A stretch of DNA of 64,000 nt, taken from positions 682,001 to 746,000 of the forward strand of contig NZ_CP133721.1 in assembly GCF_031326205.1 (NCBI RefSeq). Direction: 5' to 3'. A program made the translations under genes and the position numbers. The notes under the pieces were generated by a model that worked only from the letters and a program-made list of their open reading frames with translations, did no database searches and was not told where the DNA came from. Shown here piece after piece: positions 26,182 through 33,100 of this stretch (positions are counted from its first letter, which is position 1; every line of letters starts with the position of its first letter). Origin of the DNA: Flavobacterium sp. 20NA77.7 (GTDB lineage: Bacteria; Bacteroidota; Bacteroidia; Flavobacteriales; Flavobacteriaceae).

Positions 26182-26452
26182 GATTGTTTGGGTTCCTTTA
26201 GCTGTTGAAACTTATATGAAAGAAATTGATTTTATATTTTTAAAATGGAATCAAAAAGAAGTTGATGATTTTGTCATGTTAGTTGATGAAAATTTAAAAA
26301 GATTATCAATTAACCCTTTAATTGGTCAAACTCACAAGAACGTTTACAAATTAGTTATTTCCAAACAAACATCTTTATTTTATAGAATTATTGAGAAGGA
26401 GAAAAAAGTTGAATTAGTGTATTTTTGGAACAACAAAAAAGATTCTCAATAA
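26171..26452 (+). CDS. RelE/ParE-family toxin
   Basis: A 93-residue protein with the RelE/ParE fold pattern: first strand YKIVWVPLAVETYMKEIDFI, central helices, the NPLIGQTHKNVYKLVISKQTSLFYRI strand block, and the final strand VELVYFWNNKKD. RelE members cleave ribosome-bound mRNA and ParE members poison gyrase; sequence alone does not separate them, although the LVISKQTSLFYRIIEKEKKVELVYFW ending is typical of the RelE/ParE family in general. It overlaps the antitoxin gene by 11 bases, and the next gene (glycosyltransferase) starts four bases after its stop, so read-through is likely. Confidence 0.85.
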   Translation: MEYKIVWVPLAVETYMKEIDFIFLKWNQKEVDDFVMLVDENLKRLSINPLIGQTHKNVYKLVISKQTSLFYRIIEKEKKVELVYFWNNKKDSQ

Positions 26453-26455
26453 ATA

Positions 26456-27601
26456 ATGCAACTATCCGTAATCATACTCAATTACAATGTGCGCTATTTT
26501 TTAGAGCAATGCATTCTTAGTGTTCAAAAAGCATTGGAAGGTATTGATGGAGAAATTATTGTGGTTGATAATGCGTCATCAGATGACAGTTGCGAAATGA
26601 TGAAAACCAAATTTCCTCACATCAAACGTATTGAAAATACAACAAATTTAGGTTTTCCAAAAGGAAATAATATCGGAGTTGTACAAGCCAAAGGTGAATA
26701 CATTTGCATTTTGAATCCAGATACCGTTCTTGCGGAAGATACGTTTTCAAAAATTTTTAACTCCCAATTCGTAACTCATAATTCGCAACTCGGAATAATA
26801 GGTTGCAAACTTATAGATGGCTCAGGAAATTTTCTTCCCGAAAGTAAACGTGGCGTTCCAACTCCTTGGGTGGCATTTACAAAAATTTTTGGATTGTATA
26901 AATTATTCCCAAATTCATCTTGGTTTAATTCATATTATGCGCAACATTTGTCTGAAAACGAATCTGGAGAAGTGTCTATTTTGGTTGGTGCTTTTATGGT
27001 AATGAAACGAGAAGTATATGTCAGTCTTGGTGGTTTTGACGAAAATTGCTTTATGTATTCAGATGATATTGATTTGAGTTATTTAGCCATTAAATCAGGC
27101 AAAAAAAATTATTATTTTGCAGATACTACTATTATACATTACAAGGGAGAAAGTACAATTCGAGACGGAATGTACATGAAACGTTTCCGTGAAGCCATGC
27201 AGTTTTTCTATAAAAAACATTTTAAAAAATCATTGTTTTTTGATGTTATGATGAAAATAGGAACGGTGTTATTTAGTTTTTTTAAAAAAAATCAGCAACA
27301 AAATGAAAAAAGAAAAATTGACGAATATGTTGTTTTTTCTAGCCAACCTCATTTAAATATATTAAATGTAGAAAATGATAAAGTGATTTATAAAACTGAT
27401 TTTAAGCAATTTAAAAATGACATAACAAAGAAAATTGAAGTTGTTTTTGATGTTTCATCGTATGATTTTAAATCAATTATTCATTTTATGGAGACAAATA
27501 ACTTTAGGAATATCAGTTTTAAAAATTATTTTTCAGGATCTAATTATATGATAGGAAGTTTAAATTCCAACGACAAGGGAGAAGTAAAAAAAATAAAATA
27601 A
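26456..27601 (+). CDS. family 2 glycosyltransferase
   Basis: A 381-residue GT-A enzyme, WbbL/rhamnosyltransferase-like. The N-terminal nucleotide-sugar fold has SVIILNYNVRYFLEQCI, EIIVVDNASSDDS, ENTTNLGFPKGNN and the DXD-like ILNPDTVL. The acceptor domain contains VLVGAFMVMKREVY-like text (SILVGAFMVMKREVY), FDENCFMYSDDIDLSYLA and IIHYKGEST, which are typical of the family. The C-terminal 100 residues are poorly conserved. A 14-bp-period repeat at 26766-26791 encodes the variable part of the domain. It should add a sugar to a surface glycan or lipid-linked intermediate. It directly follows the toxin gene. Confidence 0.92.
   Translation: MQLSVIILNYNVRYFLEQCILSVQKALEGIDGEIIVVDNASSDDSCEMMKTKFPHIKRIENTTNLGFPKGNNIGVVQAKGEYICILNPDTVLAEDTFSKIFNSQFVTHNSQLGIIGCKLIDGSGNFLPESKRGVPTPWVAFTKIFGLYKLFPNSSWFNSYYAQHLSENESGEVSILVGAFMVMKREVYVSLGGFDENCFMYSDDIDLSYLAIKSGKKNYYFADTTIIHYKGESTIRDGMYMKRFREAMQFFYKKHFKKSLFFDVMMKIGTVLFSFFKKNQQQNEKRKIDEYVVFSSQPHLNILNVENDKVIYKTDFKQFKNDITKKIEVVFDVSSYDFKSIIHFMETNNFRNISFKNYFSGSNYMIGSLNSNDKGEVKKIK
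26766..26791 (+). repeat. two-copy 14-bp-period repeat within a gene
   Basis: AATTCGTAACTC (26766-26777) and AATTCGCAACTC (26780-26791) repeat with a 14-base period inside the glycosyltransferase, encoding the NSQFVTHNSQLG stretch. The wording is like intergenic filler repeats of this group. Confidence 0.5.
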
Positions 27602-27630
27602 ATTATCATATTCTTAAAAAAAATGATAAT
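27602..27630. repeat. 8-bp inverted repeat upstream of the E2 gene
   Basis: ATTATCAT (27602-27609) and ATGATAAT (27623-27630). It may be a weak terminator of the glycosyltransferase transcript or an operator; there is no T tract. Confidence 0.4.
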
Positions 27631-27636
27631 AATTAG

Positions 27637-27644
27637 TATTTTTG
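27637..27644 (+). promoter_or_regulatory. -7 promoter element of the E2 gene (TATTTTTG)
   Basis: Perfect TAnnTTTG 37 bases before the ATG at 27682, just after the inverted repeat. Confidence 0.55.
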
Positions 27645-27681
27645 CAATCAAATTTAAAGAACACAACGTTACGTTAAAAAT

Positions 27682-28992
27682 ATGGCAAGATTTGAATTGA
27701 AACTTCCAAAAATGGGAGAAAGTGTTGCAGAAGCAACCATTACAAATTGGTTAAAAAAAGTGGGCGAAACTATTGAAATGGATGAAGCAGTATTAGAAAT
27801 TGCTACAGATAAAGTGGATAGCGAAGTGCCATCAGAAGTAGCCGGAACACTTGTCGAGATTTTATTCAATGTGGATGATGTTGTTCAAGTAGGACAAACT
27901 ATTGCTATTATAGAAACAGAAGGAGTTGCTGTAGCTGCAACTGCAGAAGTTAAAGCAGAAGCTCCAGTTGCTATTGATGAAGTTGTGAAAACAGTGAATC
28001 CCGAAGCTTCGGGAGCTATTGAAACTGTAAGTCCAGCAGATTTTTCAGGTTCAGACAAATTCTTTTCGCCTTTAGTTAAAAACATAGCTAAACAAGAAGG
28101 AATTTCTTTAGCGGAATTAGAATCTATTGCTGGTTCGGGTAAAGATGGACGCATAAATAAAGAAGATTTATTAAATTATATTAAAAATAGAGGAAGTCGA
28201 ACTAGTGTTCAGCCTATATTGGAAACAAAAACAATTTCAAACTTGAAACCTGAAACTTCAACAGCTCCAATATCTTTGAATGGCGGTGACGAGATTGTAG
28301 AAATGGACAGAATGCGTAAGTTGATTTCGGGTTATATGGTGGCTTCCATACAAACTTCAGCTCACGTTCAGTCGTTTATTGAAGTTGATGTTACTAACAT
28401 TGTAAAATGGAGAGATAAAGTTAAAAACGCTTTCGAAAAGAGAGAAGGCGAGAAGTTAACTTTTACGCCAATTTTCATGGAAGCAGTTGCTAAAGCGTTA
28501 AAAGATTTTCCAGGAATGAATATTTCTGTTGATGGTGAGTTTATCATTAAGCGTAAAAATATTAATTTAGGAATGGCAGCAGCGTTACCAAACGGAAATT
28601 TAATTGTTCCTGTAATTAAAAATGCAGATCAGTTAAATTTAGTAGGAATGGCTAAAGCCGTAAATGATTTAGGAAATCGTGCAAAAGCGGGAAAACTAAA
28701 ACCAGACGATACACAAGGCGGAACTTATACAGTAACGAATGTGGGGACTTTTGGCTCTGTATTTGGTACACCAATTATCAATCAACCCCAAGTAGGTATT
28801 TTAGCTTTAGGCGCTATCAGAAAAGTACCAGCGGTTATTGAAACTCCAGAAGGTGATTTTATCGGAATTCGTCAAAAAATGTTTTTATCACATTCTTATG
28901 ATCATCGCGTTGTTGATGGAGCTTTAGGTGGTAGTTTTGTTAAACGTGTAGCCGAATATTTAGAAGCTTTTGATGTGAATAGAGATTTTTAA
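27682..28992 (+). CDS. 2-oxo acid dehydrogenase E2 (dihydrolipoyl acyltransferase)
   Basis: A 436-residue E2 core subunit. One lipoyl domain at the N terminus carries the lipoyl lysine Lys44 in TDKVDSE. A peripheral subunit-binding domain (SPLVKNIAKQEGIS...GSGKDGRINKEDLL) lies at about 130-170. The catalytic domain ends with SHSYDHRVVDGALGG, holding the active His. Similar proteins serve branched-chain 2-oxo acid, pyruvate or 2-oxoglutarate complexes; the wording fits a branched-chain-type E2, but E1 and E3 are not adjacent, so the substrate is uncertain. It has its own -7 element and terminator. Confidence 0.93.
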   Translation: MARFELKLPKMGESVAEATITNWLKKVGETIEMDEAVLEIATDKVDSEVPSEVAGTLVEILFNVDDVVQVGQTIAIIETEGVAVAATAEVKAEAPVAIDEVVKTVNPEASGAIETVSPADFSGSDKFFSPLVKNIAKQEGISLAELESIAGSGKDGRINKEDLLNYIKNRGSRTSVQPILETKTISNLKPETSTAPISLNGGDEIVEMDRMRKLISGYMVASIQTSAHVQSFIEVDVTNIVKWRDKVKNAFEKREGEKLTFTPIFMEAVAKALKDFPGMNISVDGEFIIKRKNINLGMAAALPNGNLIVPVIKNADQLNLVGMAKAVNDLGNRAKAGKLKPDDTQGGTYTVTNVGTFGSVFGTPIINQPQVGILALGAIRKVPAVIETPEGDFIGIRQKMFLSHSYDHRVVDGALGGSFVKRVAEYLEAFDVNRDF

Positions 28993-29011
28993 GAAAAAAT
29001 AATAAATTAGT

Positions 29012-29046
29012 AAACCCGATAGTTTTTGTAAGCTATCGGGTTTTCT
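29012..29046 (+). terminator. terminator of the E2 gene
   Basis: AAACCCGATAG (29012-29022) pairs with CTATCGGGTTT (29033-29043), followed by TTTTCTT. Its loop also contains the TTTG that fits the -33 box of the next promoter. Confidence 0.9.
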
Positions 29047-29054
29047 TATATTTG
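29025..29054 (+). promoter_or_regulatory. promoter of the DnaQ-like exonuclease gene
   Basis: TTTG (29025-29028), 18-base spacer, TATATTTG (29047-29054), leaving about 17 bases before the ATG at 29072. The -33 box lies inside the loop of the upstream terminator. Confidence 0.6.
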
Positions 29055-29071
29055 TCATTTATAAAATCACT

Positions 29072-29842
29072 ATGGAATTAAAATTAAATCGTCCAATTTG
29101 TTTTTTTGATCTAGAAACAACAGGAATTGATGTAGGTAAAGACCGAATTGTAGAAATCGCTATTTTTAAGGTGTATCCAAACGGAACCAAAGAAAGCAAA
29201 ACATGGTTAGTAAATCCTACGATACCTATTCCCGCACAAGCTACAGCTGTACACGGAATTTCTAATGAAAAAGTAGCAAATGAACCAACTTTTGCAGCGT
29301 TAGCTTCCCAAATATACAATATGATTAAAGATTCAGATTTGGCCGGATTTAATTCAGATCGTTTTGATATTCCGTTATTGGCAGAAGAAATGCTTCGTGC
29401 AGGAGTTGATTTTGATATGAAAAATCGCGTTTCTGTTGATGTACAAACTATTTTTCATAAAAAAGAAGAACGTACTTTGTCTGCCGCATTAAAATTTTAT
29501 TGTGGTAAAACTTTAGAGAATGCCCACTCTGCAGAAGCGGACACAATGGCAACTTATGAAATTTTATTGGGACAATTGGAAAGATATCCTGATTTACAAA
29601 ATGATATGAAAGTTTTATCTGAATTTACCACTCGAAAAAAATCTGTAGATTTTGCAGGTATGATTGTAATGAATGATAAAGGTCAAGAAATGTTTAGCTT
29701 TGGAAAATATAAAAATGTTTTAGTAGACGAGGTTTTTGATAAAGATCCAGGCTATTTCGGTTGGATTCAAAATGCCGATTTTCCGCTTTATACTAAAAAA
29801 GTATTAACAGGTTTGAAATTAAGAAGATTAAATACAAAATAG
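29072..29842 (+). CDS. 3'-5' exonuclease, DnaQ/Pol III epsilon-like
   Basis: A 256-residue DEDDh exonuclease. ExoI is CFFDLETTGID (Asp13, Glu15), ExoII is LAGFNSDRFDIP, and ExoIII is AHSAEADTMATYEI with the His-Asp pair. A C-terminal extension of about 60 residues (MFSFGKYKNVLVDEVFDKDPGYFGWIQ) matches the DUF3820-like domain often attached to such exonucleases in Bacteroidetes. It may proofread replication or trim DNA/RNA; it is not fused to a polymerase. It is followed by a structured intergenic segment. Confidence 0.92.
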   Translation: MELKLNRPICFFDLETTGIDVGKDRIVEIAIFKVYPNGTKESKTWLVNPTIPIPAQATAVHGISNEKVANEPTFAALASQIYNMIKDSDLAGFNSDRFDIPLLAEEMLRAGVDFDMKNRVSVDVQTIFHKKEERTLSAALKFYCGKTLENAHSAEADTMATYEILLGQLERYPDLQNDMKVLSEFTTRKKSVDFAGMIVMNDKGQEMFSFGKYKNVLVDEVFDKDPGYFGWIQNADFPLYTKKVLTGLKLRRLNTK

Positions 29843-29845
29843 CGA

Positions 29846-29916
29846 CTTCGAGAACCTCAGTTGCCATTTGGTTGGCTCAAGTTTTCTAAGTTAAGGGTTA
29901 GCTGAGGCTCTTGAAG
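29846..29916 (+). repeat. 71-base stem-loop element
   Basis: CTTCGAGAACCTCAG (29846-29860) pairs with CTGAGGCTCTTGAAG (29902-29916): 13 Watson-Crick pairs, one G-U and one mismatch. The 41-base loop contains a nested GCCA/TGGC hairpin. It lies between the exonuclease stop and the FAH-family gene and has no T tract. The CTTCGAG/CTGAGG wording resembles palindromic intergenic repeats of Bacteroidetes. Confidence 0.65.
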
Positions 29917-29945
29917 CAAACTAAAAACAGAGATAAATTATACAT

Positions 29946-30557
29946 ATGAAAATCATTTGCATCGGAAGAAATTACGCAGATCATATTTCTGAATTAAATA
30001 ACGAAAGACCTTCGGAGCCTGTTATATTTATGAAACCTGATACGGCTATTTTACCCAAACAGACGCCATTTGTTATACCAGCATTTAGTAATGATGTGCA
30101 TCATGAAGTAGAGATTTTGGTAAAAATAGCTAAAGTAGGTAAATATATTGATGAAAAATTTGCACATAAATATTATGAAGAAATCGGTTTAGGAATTGAT
30201 TTTACAGCACGTGATGTACAAACTAACTTAAAAGAAAAAGGTTTGCCTTGGGAAAAAGCTAAAGCATTTGACCATTCAGCGATTATTGGTGACTTTTTGC
30301 CGAAAAAAGAGTTACCTTCTTTAGAAAATATTAATTTTGAATTGAGAAATAACAAACAAATTGTCCAAGAAGGGAATAGTTCTTTAATGTTGTGGAAAAT
30401 AGATGAATTAATTGCCTATGTTTCACAATATTTTACTTTAAAAAAAGGAGATATTATTTTTACGGGTACCCCAAAAGGTGTTGCCAAAGTTCAAGAAAAA
30501 GATGTCTTAGAAGGATTTTTAGAGGGCAAGCAAGTATTTAAAATTCAAGTGAAATAA
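29946..30557 (+). CDS. fumarylacetoacetate hydrolase family protein
   Basis: A 203-residue FAH-fold enzyme of the short YcgM type. Metal and substrate motifs are present: ICIGRNYADH at the N terminus, HHEVEILVKI with the metal-binding glutamates, GLGIDFTARDVQ, and KKGDIIFTGTPKGV near the end. Short members hydrolyse acylpyruvates or decarboxylate oxaloacetate. The true substrate here is unknown. It is followed one base after its stop by the Hpt gene, so they share a transcript. Confidence 0.92.
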   Translation: MKIICIGRNYADHISELNNERPSEPVIFMKPDTAILPKQTPFVIPAFSNDVHHEVEILVKIAKVGKYIDEKFAHKYYEEIGLGIDFTARDVQTNLKEKGLPWEKAKAFDHSAIIGDFLPKKELPSLENINFELRNNKQIVQEGNSSLMLWKIDELIAYVSQYFTLKKGDIIFTGTPKGVAKVQEKDVLEGFLEGKQVFKIQVK

Positions 30558-30558
30558 T

Positions 30559-30903
30559 ATGGCCTTACAGTACAATCTTTCAAAGGTGTATGAAATATCA
30601 GAAAACGATAAAGAATTTGCATTACAAATATTGTCATTGTTTTTGCAAGAAGTTCCTGTTGAAATCAAGATAATAAAAGAAGCTATTGAAGACAAGCAAT
30701 ATGATAAAAGTTATGCCGCTGCTCATAAAATCAAACCTACTCTAGACTTATTAGGCATGGATTTGGCTTATGAAGATAATTTACTAATTATGAATTGGTC
30801 TAAAGAAGCGGGTAAAAGAAAAGAAATAAAAGATGTTTATAAATCTTTAAAAGAAAAGATTGATGCTGCTGTATTAGAAATAAAAAAAGATTTTAAGTTA
30901 TAA
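30559..30903 (+). CDS. stand-alone Hpt (histidine phosphotransfer) domain protein
   Basis: A 114-residue all-helical protein with the Hpt signature around the phospho-acceptor His56 (SYAAAHKIKPTLDLLGM). In the family this domain passes phosphate between receiver domains of hybrid kinases and response regulators in the cytoplasm. No kinase or receiver gene is nearby; the gene follows the FAH-family hydrolase after one base. The start at 30559 is fixed by that spacing and by the absence of upstream alternatives. Confidence 0.85.
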   Translation: MALQYNLSKVYEISENDKEFALQILSLFLQEVPVEIKIIKEAIEDKQYDKSYAAAHKIKPTLDLLGMDLAYEDNLLIMNWSKEAGKRKEIKDVYKSLKEKIDAAVLEIKKDFKL

Positions 30904-30928
30904 TTTAATAGATAAAAATGATTGAAAT

Positions 30929-30955
30929 AAAACATGGTTAACGGCCATGTTTTTT
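30929..30955 (+). terminator. terminator of the FAH-Hpt unit
   Basis: AAACATGG (30930-30937) pairs with the CCATGTTT that starts at 30945, followed by Ts to 30955. Confidence 0.85.
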
Positions 30956-30971
30956 ATTTTTACAAAAATAT

Positions 30972-31047
30972 GCCATATGAAATCGCCATTAACAAAAAGT
31001 TTGAGCAAGCAAGCACAGATAAATAAAAAGGCGATAACATATATGGC
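30972..31047. repeat. imperfect long inverted repeat before cinA
   Basis: GCCATATGAAATCGCC (30972-30987) pairs with GGCGATAACATATATGGC (31030-31047) with one 2-base bulge and a short internal mismatch; the loop is 42 bases. It ends 25 bases before the cinA ATG, where no TAnnTTTG promoter was found. It may be a leader structure or an insertion remnant. Confidence 0.55.
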
Positions 31048-31072
31048 CTCTTACAAATAAAATTAAACATAT

Positions 31073-32320
31073 ATGAAAGCTAGCATAATAACAATAGGAG
31101 ATGAAATATTAATAGGTCAAATTGTAGATACAAATTCGGCTTATATTGCTAAATCGCTAGATAAGATAGGAATTGCAACACATGAAATGGTGTCTATTTC
31201 TGATGAGAAAGATCATATTTTGCAAACGTTATATGGGCTACAAAATAAAGTCGATGTTGTTATAATTACTGGAGGCTTAGGTCCAACCAAAGATGATATT
31301 ACAAAAAAAACATTTTGTGATTATTTTGATGATGTTTTAGTTGAAAATGATGCTGTTCTAGTGCATGTCAAAGATATGATAGAACGAATTTTTAACAGAC
31401 CTTTGACGCAATTAAATAAAGATCAAGCCCTCGTTCCATCAAAGTGTAAGGTGCTTTTTAATGCGGTTGGTACAGCACCAGGAATGTTGATGGAGCAAGA
31501 TAAAACTGTTTTTATTTCATTACCAGGCGTACCTTATGAAATGAAATATTTGATGGAAAATGAAGTGATTCCCTACTTAGTAAATAAGTTCAAAAGACCA
31601 TTTATTGTGCATCAAACGATTATGACTTATGGAAGAGGAGAAAGTTTGTTAGCTGAACAAATAGAATCTTGGGAAACCAATTTACCAACGTTTATTAAAT
31701 TGGCTTATTTGCCCAGTCCTGGTAGGGTAAGATTACGATTAACGGCAAGAGGAAATGATGAGTTGAAATTAAAAGAAGCTATACAAAAAGAAATTGAAAA
31801 ATTAGATGATTTAATAGGAGATTGTATTGTAGGGTATGATGAAACGGAATCTATAGAAGTTGTAGTTGGTAAAAAGTTAAAAGAATTTGGACAGTCTATT
31901 GCAACAGCAGAAAGTTGTACTGGAGGAAAAATAGCCCAACAATTGACGTCAGTAGCTGGTGCTTCGGCTTATTTTAAAGGTGCTATAGTAGCGTATGAAA
32001 CCAAAATGAAAGAACAGTTACTACAAGTAAATCATAAGACTATTACAGATTTTTCAGTAGTTAGTGCAGAAGTAGCTTCAGAAATGGCTGTAAATTGTAA
32101 AGAACTCATGCAATCTGATTTTGCTATAGCTACAACAGGAAATGCAGGCCCACTACAAGGCGATTCTAAAGCAAAAATTGGAACAGTATTCATAGCGATT
32201 GCCACACCTAGTAAAGTTTTTGTGGAGGAATTTGATTTTGGTCAACCCCGCGAAAAGGTTATAGATAGGGCGGTTAGCAAAGCTTTGGAAATGCTTTATA
32301 AAGAAATTTCTAAAAACTAG
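31073..32320 (+). CDS. cinA: CinA-family nicotinamide-nucleotide amidase
   Basis: A 415-residue two-domain protein. The N-terminal MoeA/COG1058 domain (about 1-170) starts [19 protein letters not shown] and has [12 protein letters not shown] and [13 protein letters not shown]. The C-terminal PncC-type deamidase domain (about 255-410) has [16 protein letters not shown] and ATTGNAGP. In this family it recycles NMN released by NAD-consuming DNA ligase and hydrolyses damaged nucleotides; competence effects are reported in some species. It is followed by the ribosomal protein operon on the same strand. Confidence 0.96.
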   Translation: MKASIITIGDEILIGQIVDTNSAYIAKSLDKIGIATHEMVSISDEKDHILQTLYGLQNKVDVVIITGGLGPTKDDITKKTFCDYFDDVLVENDAVLVHVKDMIERIFNRPLTQLNKDQALVPSKCKVLFNAVGTAPGMLMEQDKTVFISLPGVPYEMKYLMENEVIPYLVNKFKRPFIVHQTIMTYGRGESLLAEQIESWETNLPTFIKLAYLPSPGRVRLRLTARGNDELKLKEAIQKEIEKLDDLIGDCIVGYDETESIEVVVGKKLKEFGQSIATAESCTGGKIAQQLTSVAGASAYFKGAIVAYETKMKEQLLQVNHKTITDFSVVSAEVASEMAVNCKELMQSDFAIATTGNAGPLQGDSKAKIGTVFIAIATPSKVFVEEFDFGQPREKVIDRAVSKALEMLYKEISKN

Positions 32321-32330
32321 TAAAAAATAG

Positions 32331-32361
32331 TTGTATAGTATTATAAAAATTTGTTTCTTTG
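32331..32361 (+). promoter_or_regulatory. candidate promoter of rpmB operon
   Basis: TTG (32331-32333), 20-base spacer, TTTCTTTG (32354-32361), one mismatch from TAnnTTTG, 38 bases before the rpmB ATG. Confidence 0.5.
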
Positions 32362-32399
32362 CACCCTGATTTTGAATAACGATAAAAAGTTTTGTAATA

Positions 32400-32636
32400 A
32401 TGTCAAGAGTTTGTGAACTTACAGGTAAAAGAGCGATGGTTGGGAACAACGTATCGCATGCTATGAATAAAACAAAGAGAAAATTCTCTGTTAATTTAGT
32501 AAAAAAACGTTTTTACATAGCTGAAGAAGATAGATGGATAACATTGAAAATTTCTACAGCTGCATTAAAAACAATTAACAAAAATGGTATTGCTGCGGTT
32601 TTGAAACAAGCTAAAGCAAACGGATTTGTAAAATAA
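32400..32636 (+). CDS. rpmB: large subunit ribosomal protein bL28
   Basis: A 78-residue basic protein starting MSRVCELTGKRAMVGNNVSHAMNKTKRKF, the full bL28 signature of Bacteroidetes. It is a structural protein of the 50S subunit. It opens the rpmB-rpmG-DUF4295 operon, with 27-base and 9-base gaps to the next genes. Confidence 0.98.
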   Translation: MSRVCELTGKRAMVGNNVSHAMNKTKRKFSVNLVKKRFYIAEEDRWITLKISTAALKTINKNGIAAVLKQAKANGFVK

Positions 32637-32663
32637 TCTGTTAATCATTAAAAAATAATCAAG

Positions 32664-32846
32664 ATGGCAAAGAAAGGTAATAGAATTCAAGTTATTTTAG
32701 AGTGTACAGAGCATAAAGAATCTGGTATGCCAGGAACTTCTCGTTATATCACTACTAAAAACAAAAAAAATACACCAGATAGAATGGAAATTAAAAAATT
32801 CAATCCTATCTTAAAAAGAGTAACTGTTCACAAAGAAATTAAATAA
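32664..32846 (+). CDS. rpmG: large subunit ribosomal protein bL33
   Basis: A 60-residue protein with the bL33 pattern [11 protein letters not shown]...[27 protein letters not shown]. Only one cysteine is present, so this is the zinc-free form. Second gene in the rpmB operon. Confidence 0.98.
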   Translation: MAKKGNRIQVILECTEHKESGMPGTSRYITTKNKKNTPDRMEIKKFNPILKRVTVHKEIK

Positions 32847-32855
32847 TTATTAGTC

Positions 32856-33008
32856 ATGGCAAAGAAAACCGTAGCAACTTTACAGACATCTTCTAAAAGA
32901 TTAACAAAAGCTATTAAAATGGTTAAGTCTCCAAAGTCTGGTGCTTATACGTTTGTTGAAGCAGTTATGAATCCAGAAGAAGTAGATGAGTTCTTAAAAA
33001 AGAAATAA
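32856..33008 (+). CDS. DUF4295 protein, probable ribosomal protein bL38
   Basis: A 50-residue basic protein too short for most gene finders: MAKKTVATLQTSSKRLTKAI, then KMVKSPKSGAYTFVEAVMNP and EEVDEFLKKK. The wording is the DUF4295 family, which is confined to Bacteroidetes and always follows rpmG. To my knowledge this family was identified as the extra 50S protein bL38 in the Flavobacterium johnsoniae ribosome structure. The start ATG lies nine bases after rpmG and the stop (33006-33008) lies just before a strong terminator, so it is the last gene of the operon. Confidence 0.92.
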   Translation: MAKKTVATLQTSSKRLTKAIKMVKSPKSGAYTFVEAVMNPEEVDEFLKKK

Positions 33009-33027
33009 TCTTAAAATAAAGATATTT

Positions 33028-33061
33028 AAAAAGCTATTTTCTCATGAAAATAGCTTTTTTT
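33028..33061 (+). terminator. terminator of the ribosomal protein operon
   Basis: AAAAAGCTATTTTC (33028-33041), TCAT loop, GAAAATAGCTTTTT (33046-33059) and further Ts. Confidence 0.93.
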
Positions 33062-33064
33062 ATT

Positions 33065-33072
33065 TATTTTTG
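33065..33072 (+). promoter_or_regulatory. -7 promoter element of ftsY (TATTTTTG)
   Basis: Perfect TAnnTTTG immediately after the upstream terminator and 28 bases before the ftsY ATG. Confidence 0.55.
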
Positions 33073-33100
33073 TTTTTCATAATAAAGCAGAGAAAAAAAT

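Noticed and set aside
31001..31020. GCAAGCAAGCA short repeat in the cinA leader loop
   Set aside because: Too short to be meaningful; within chance for this sequence.
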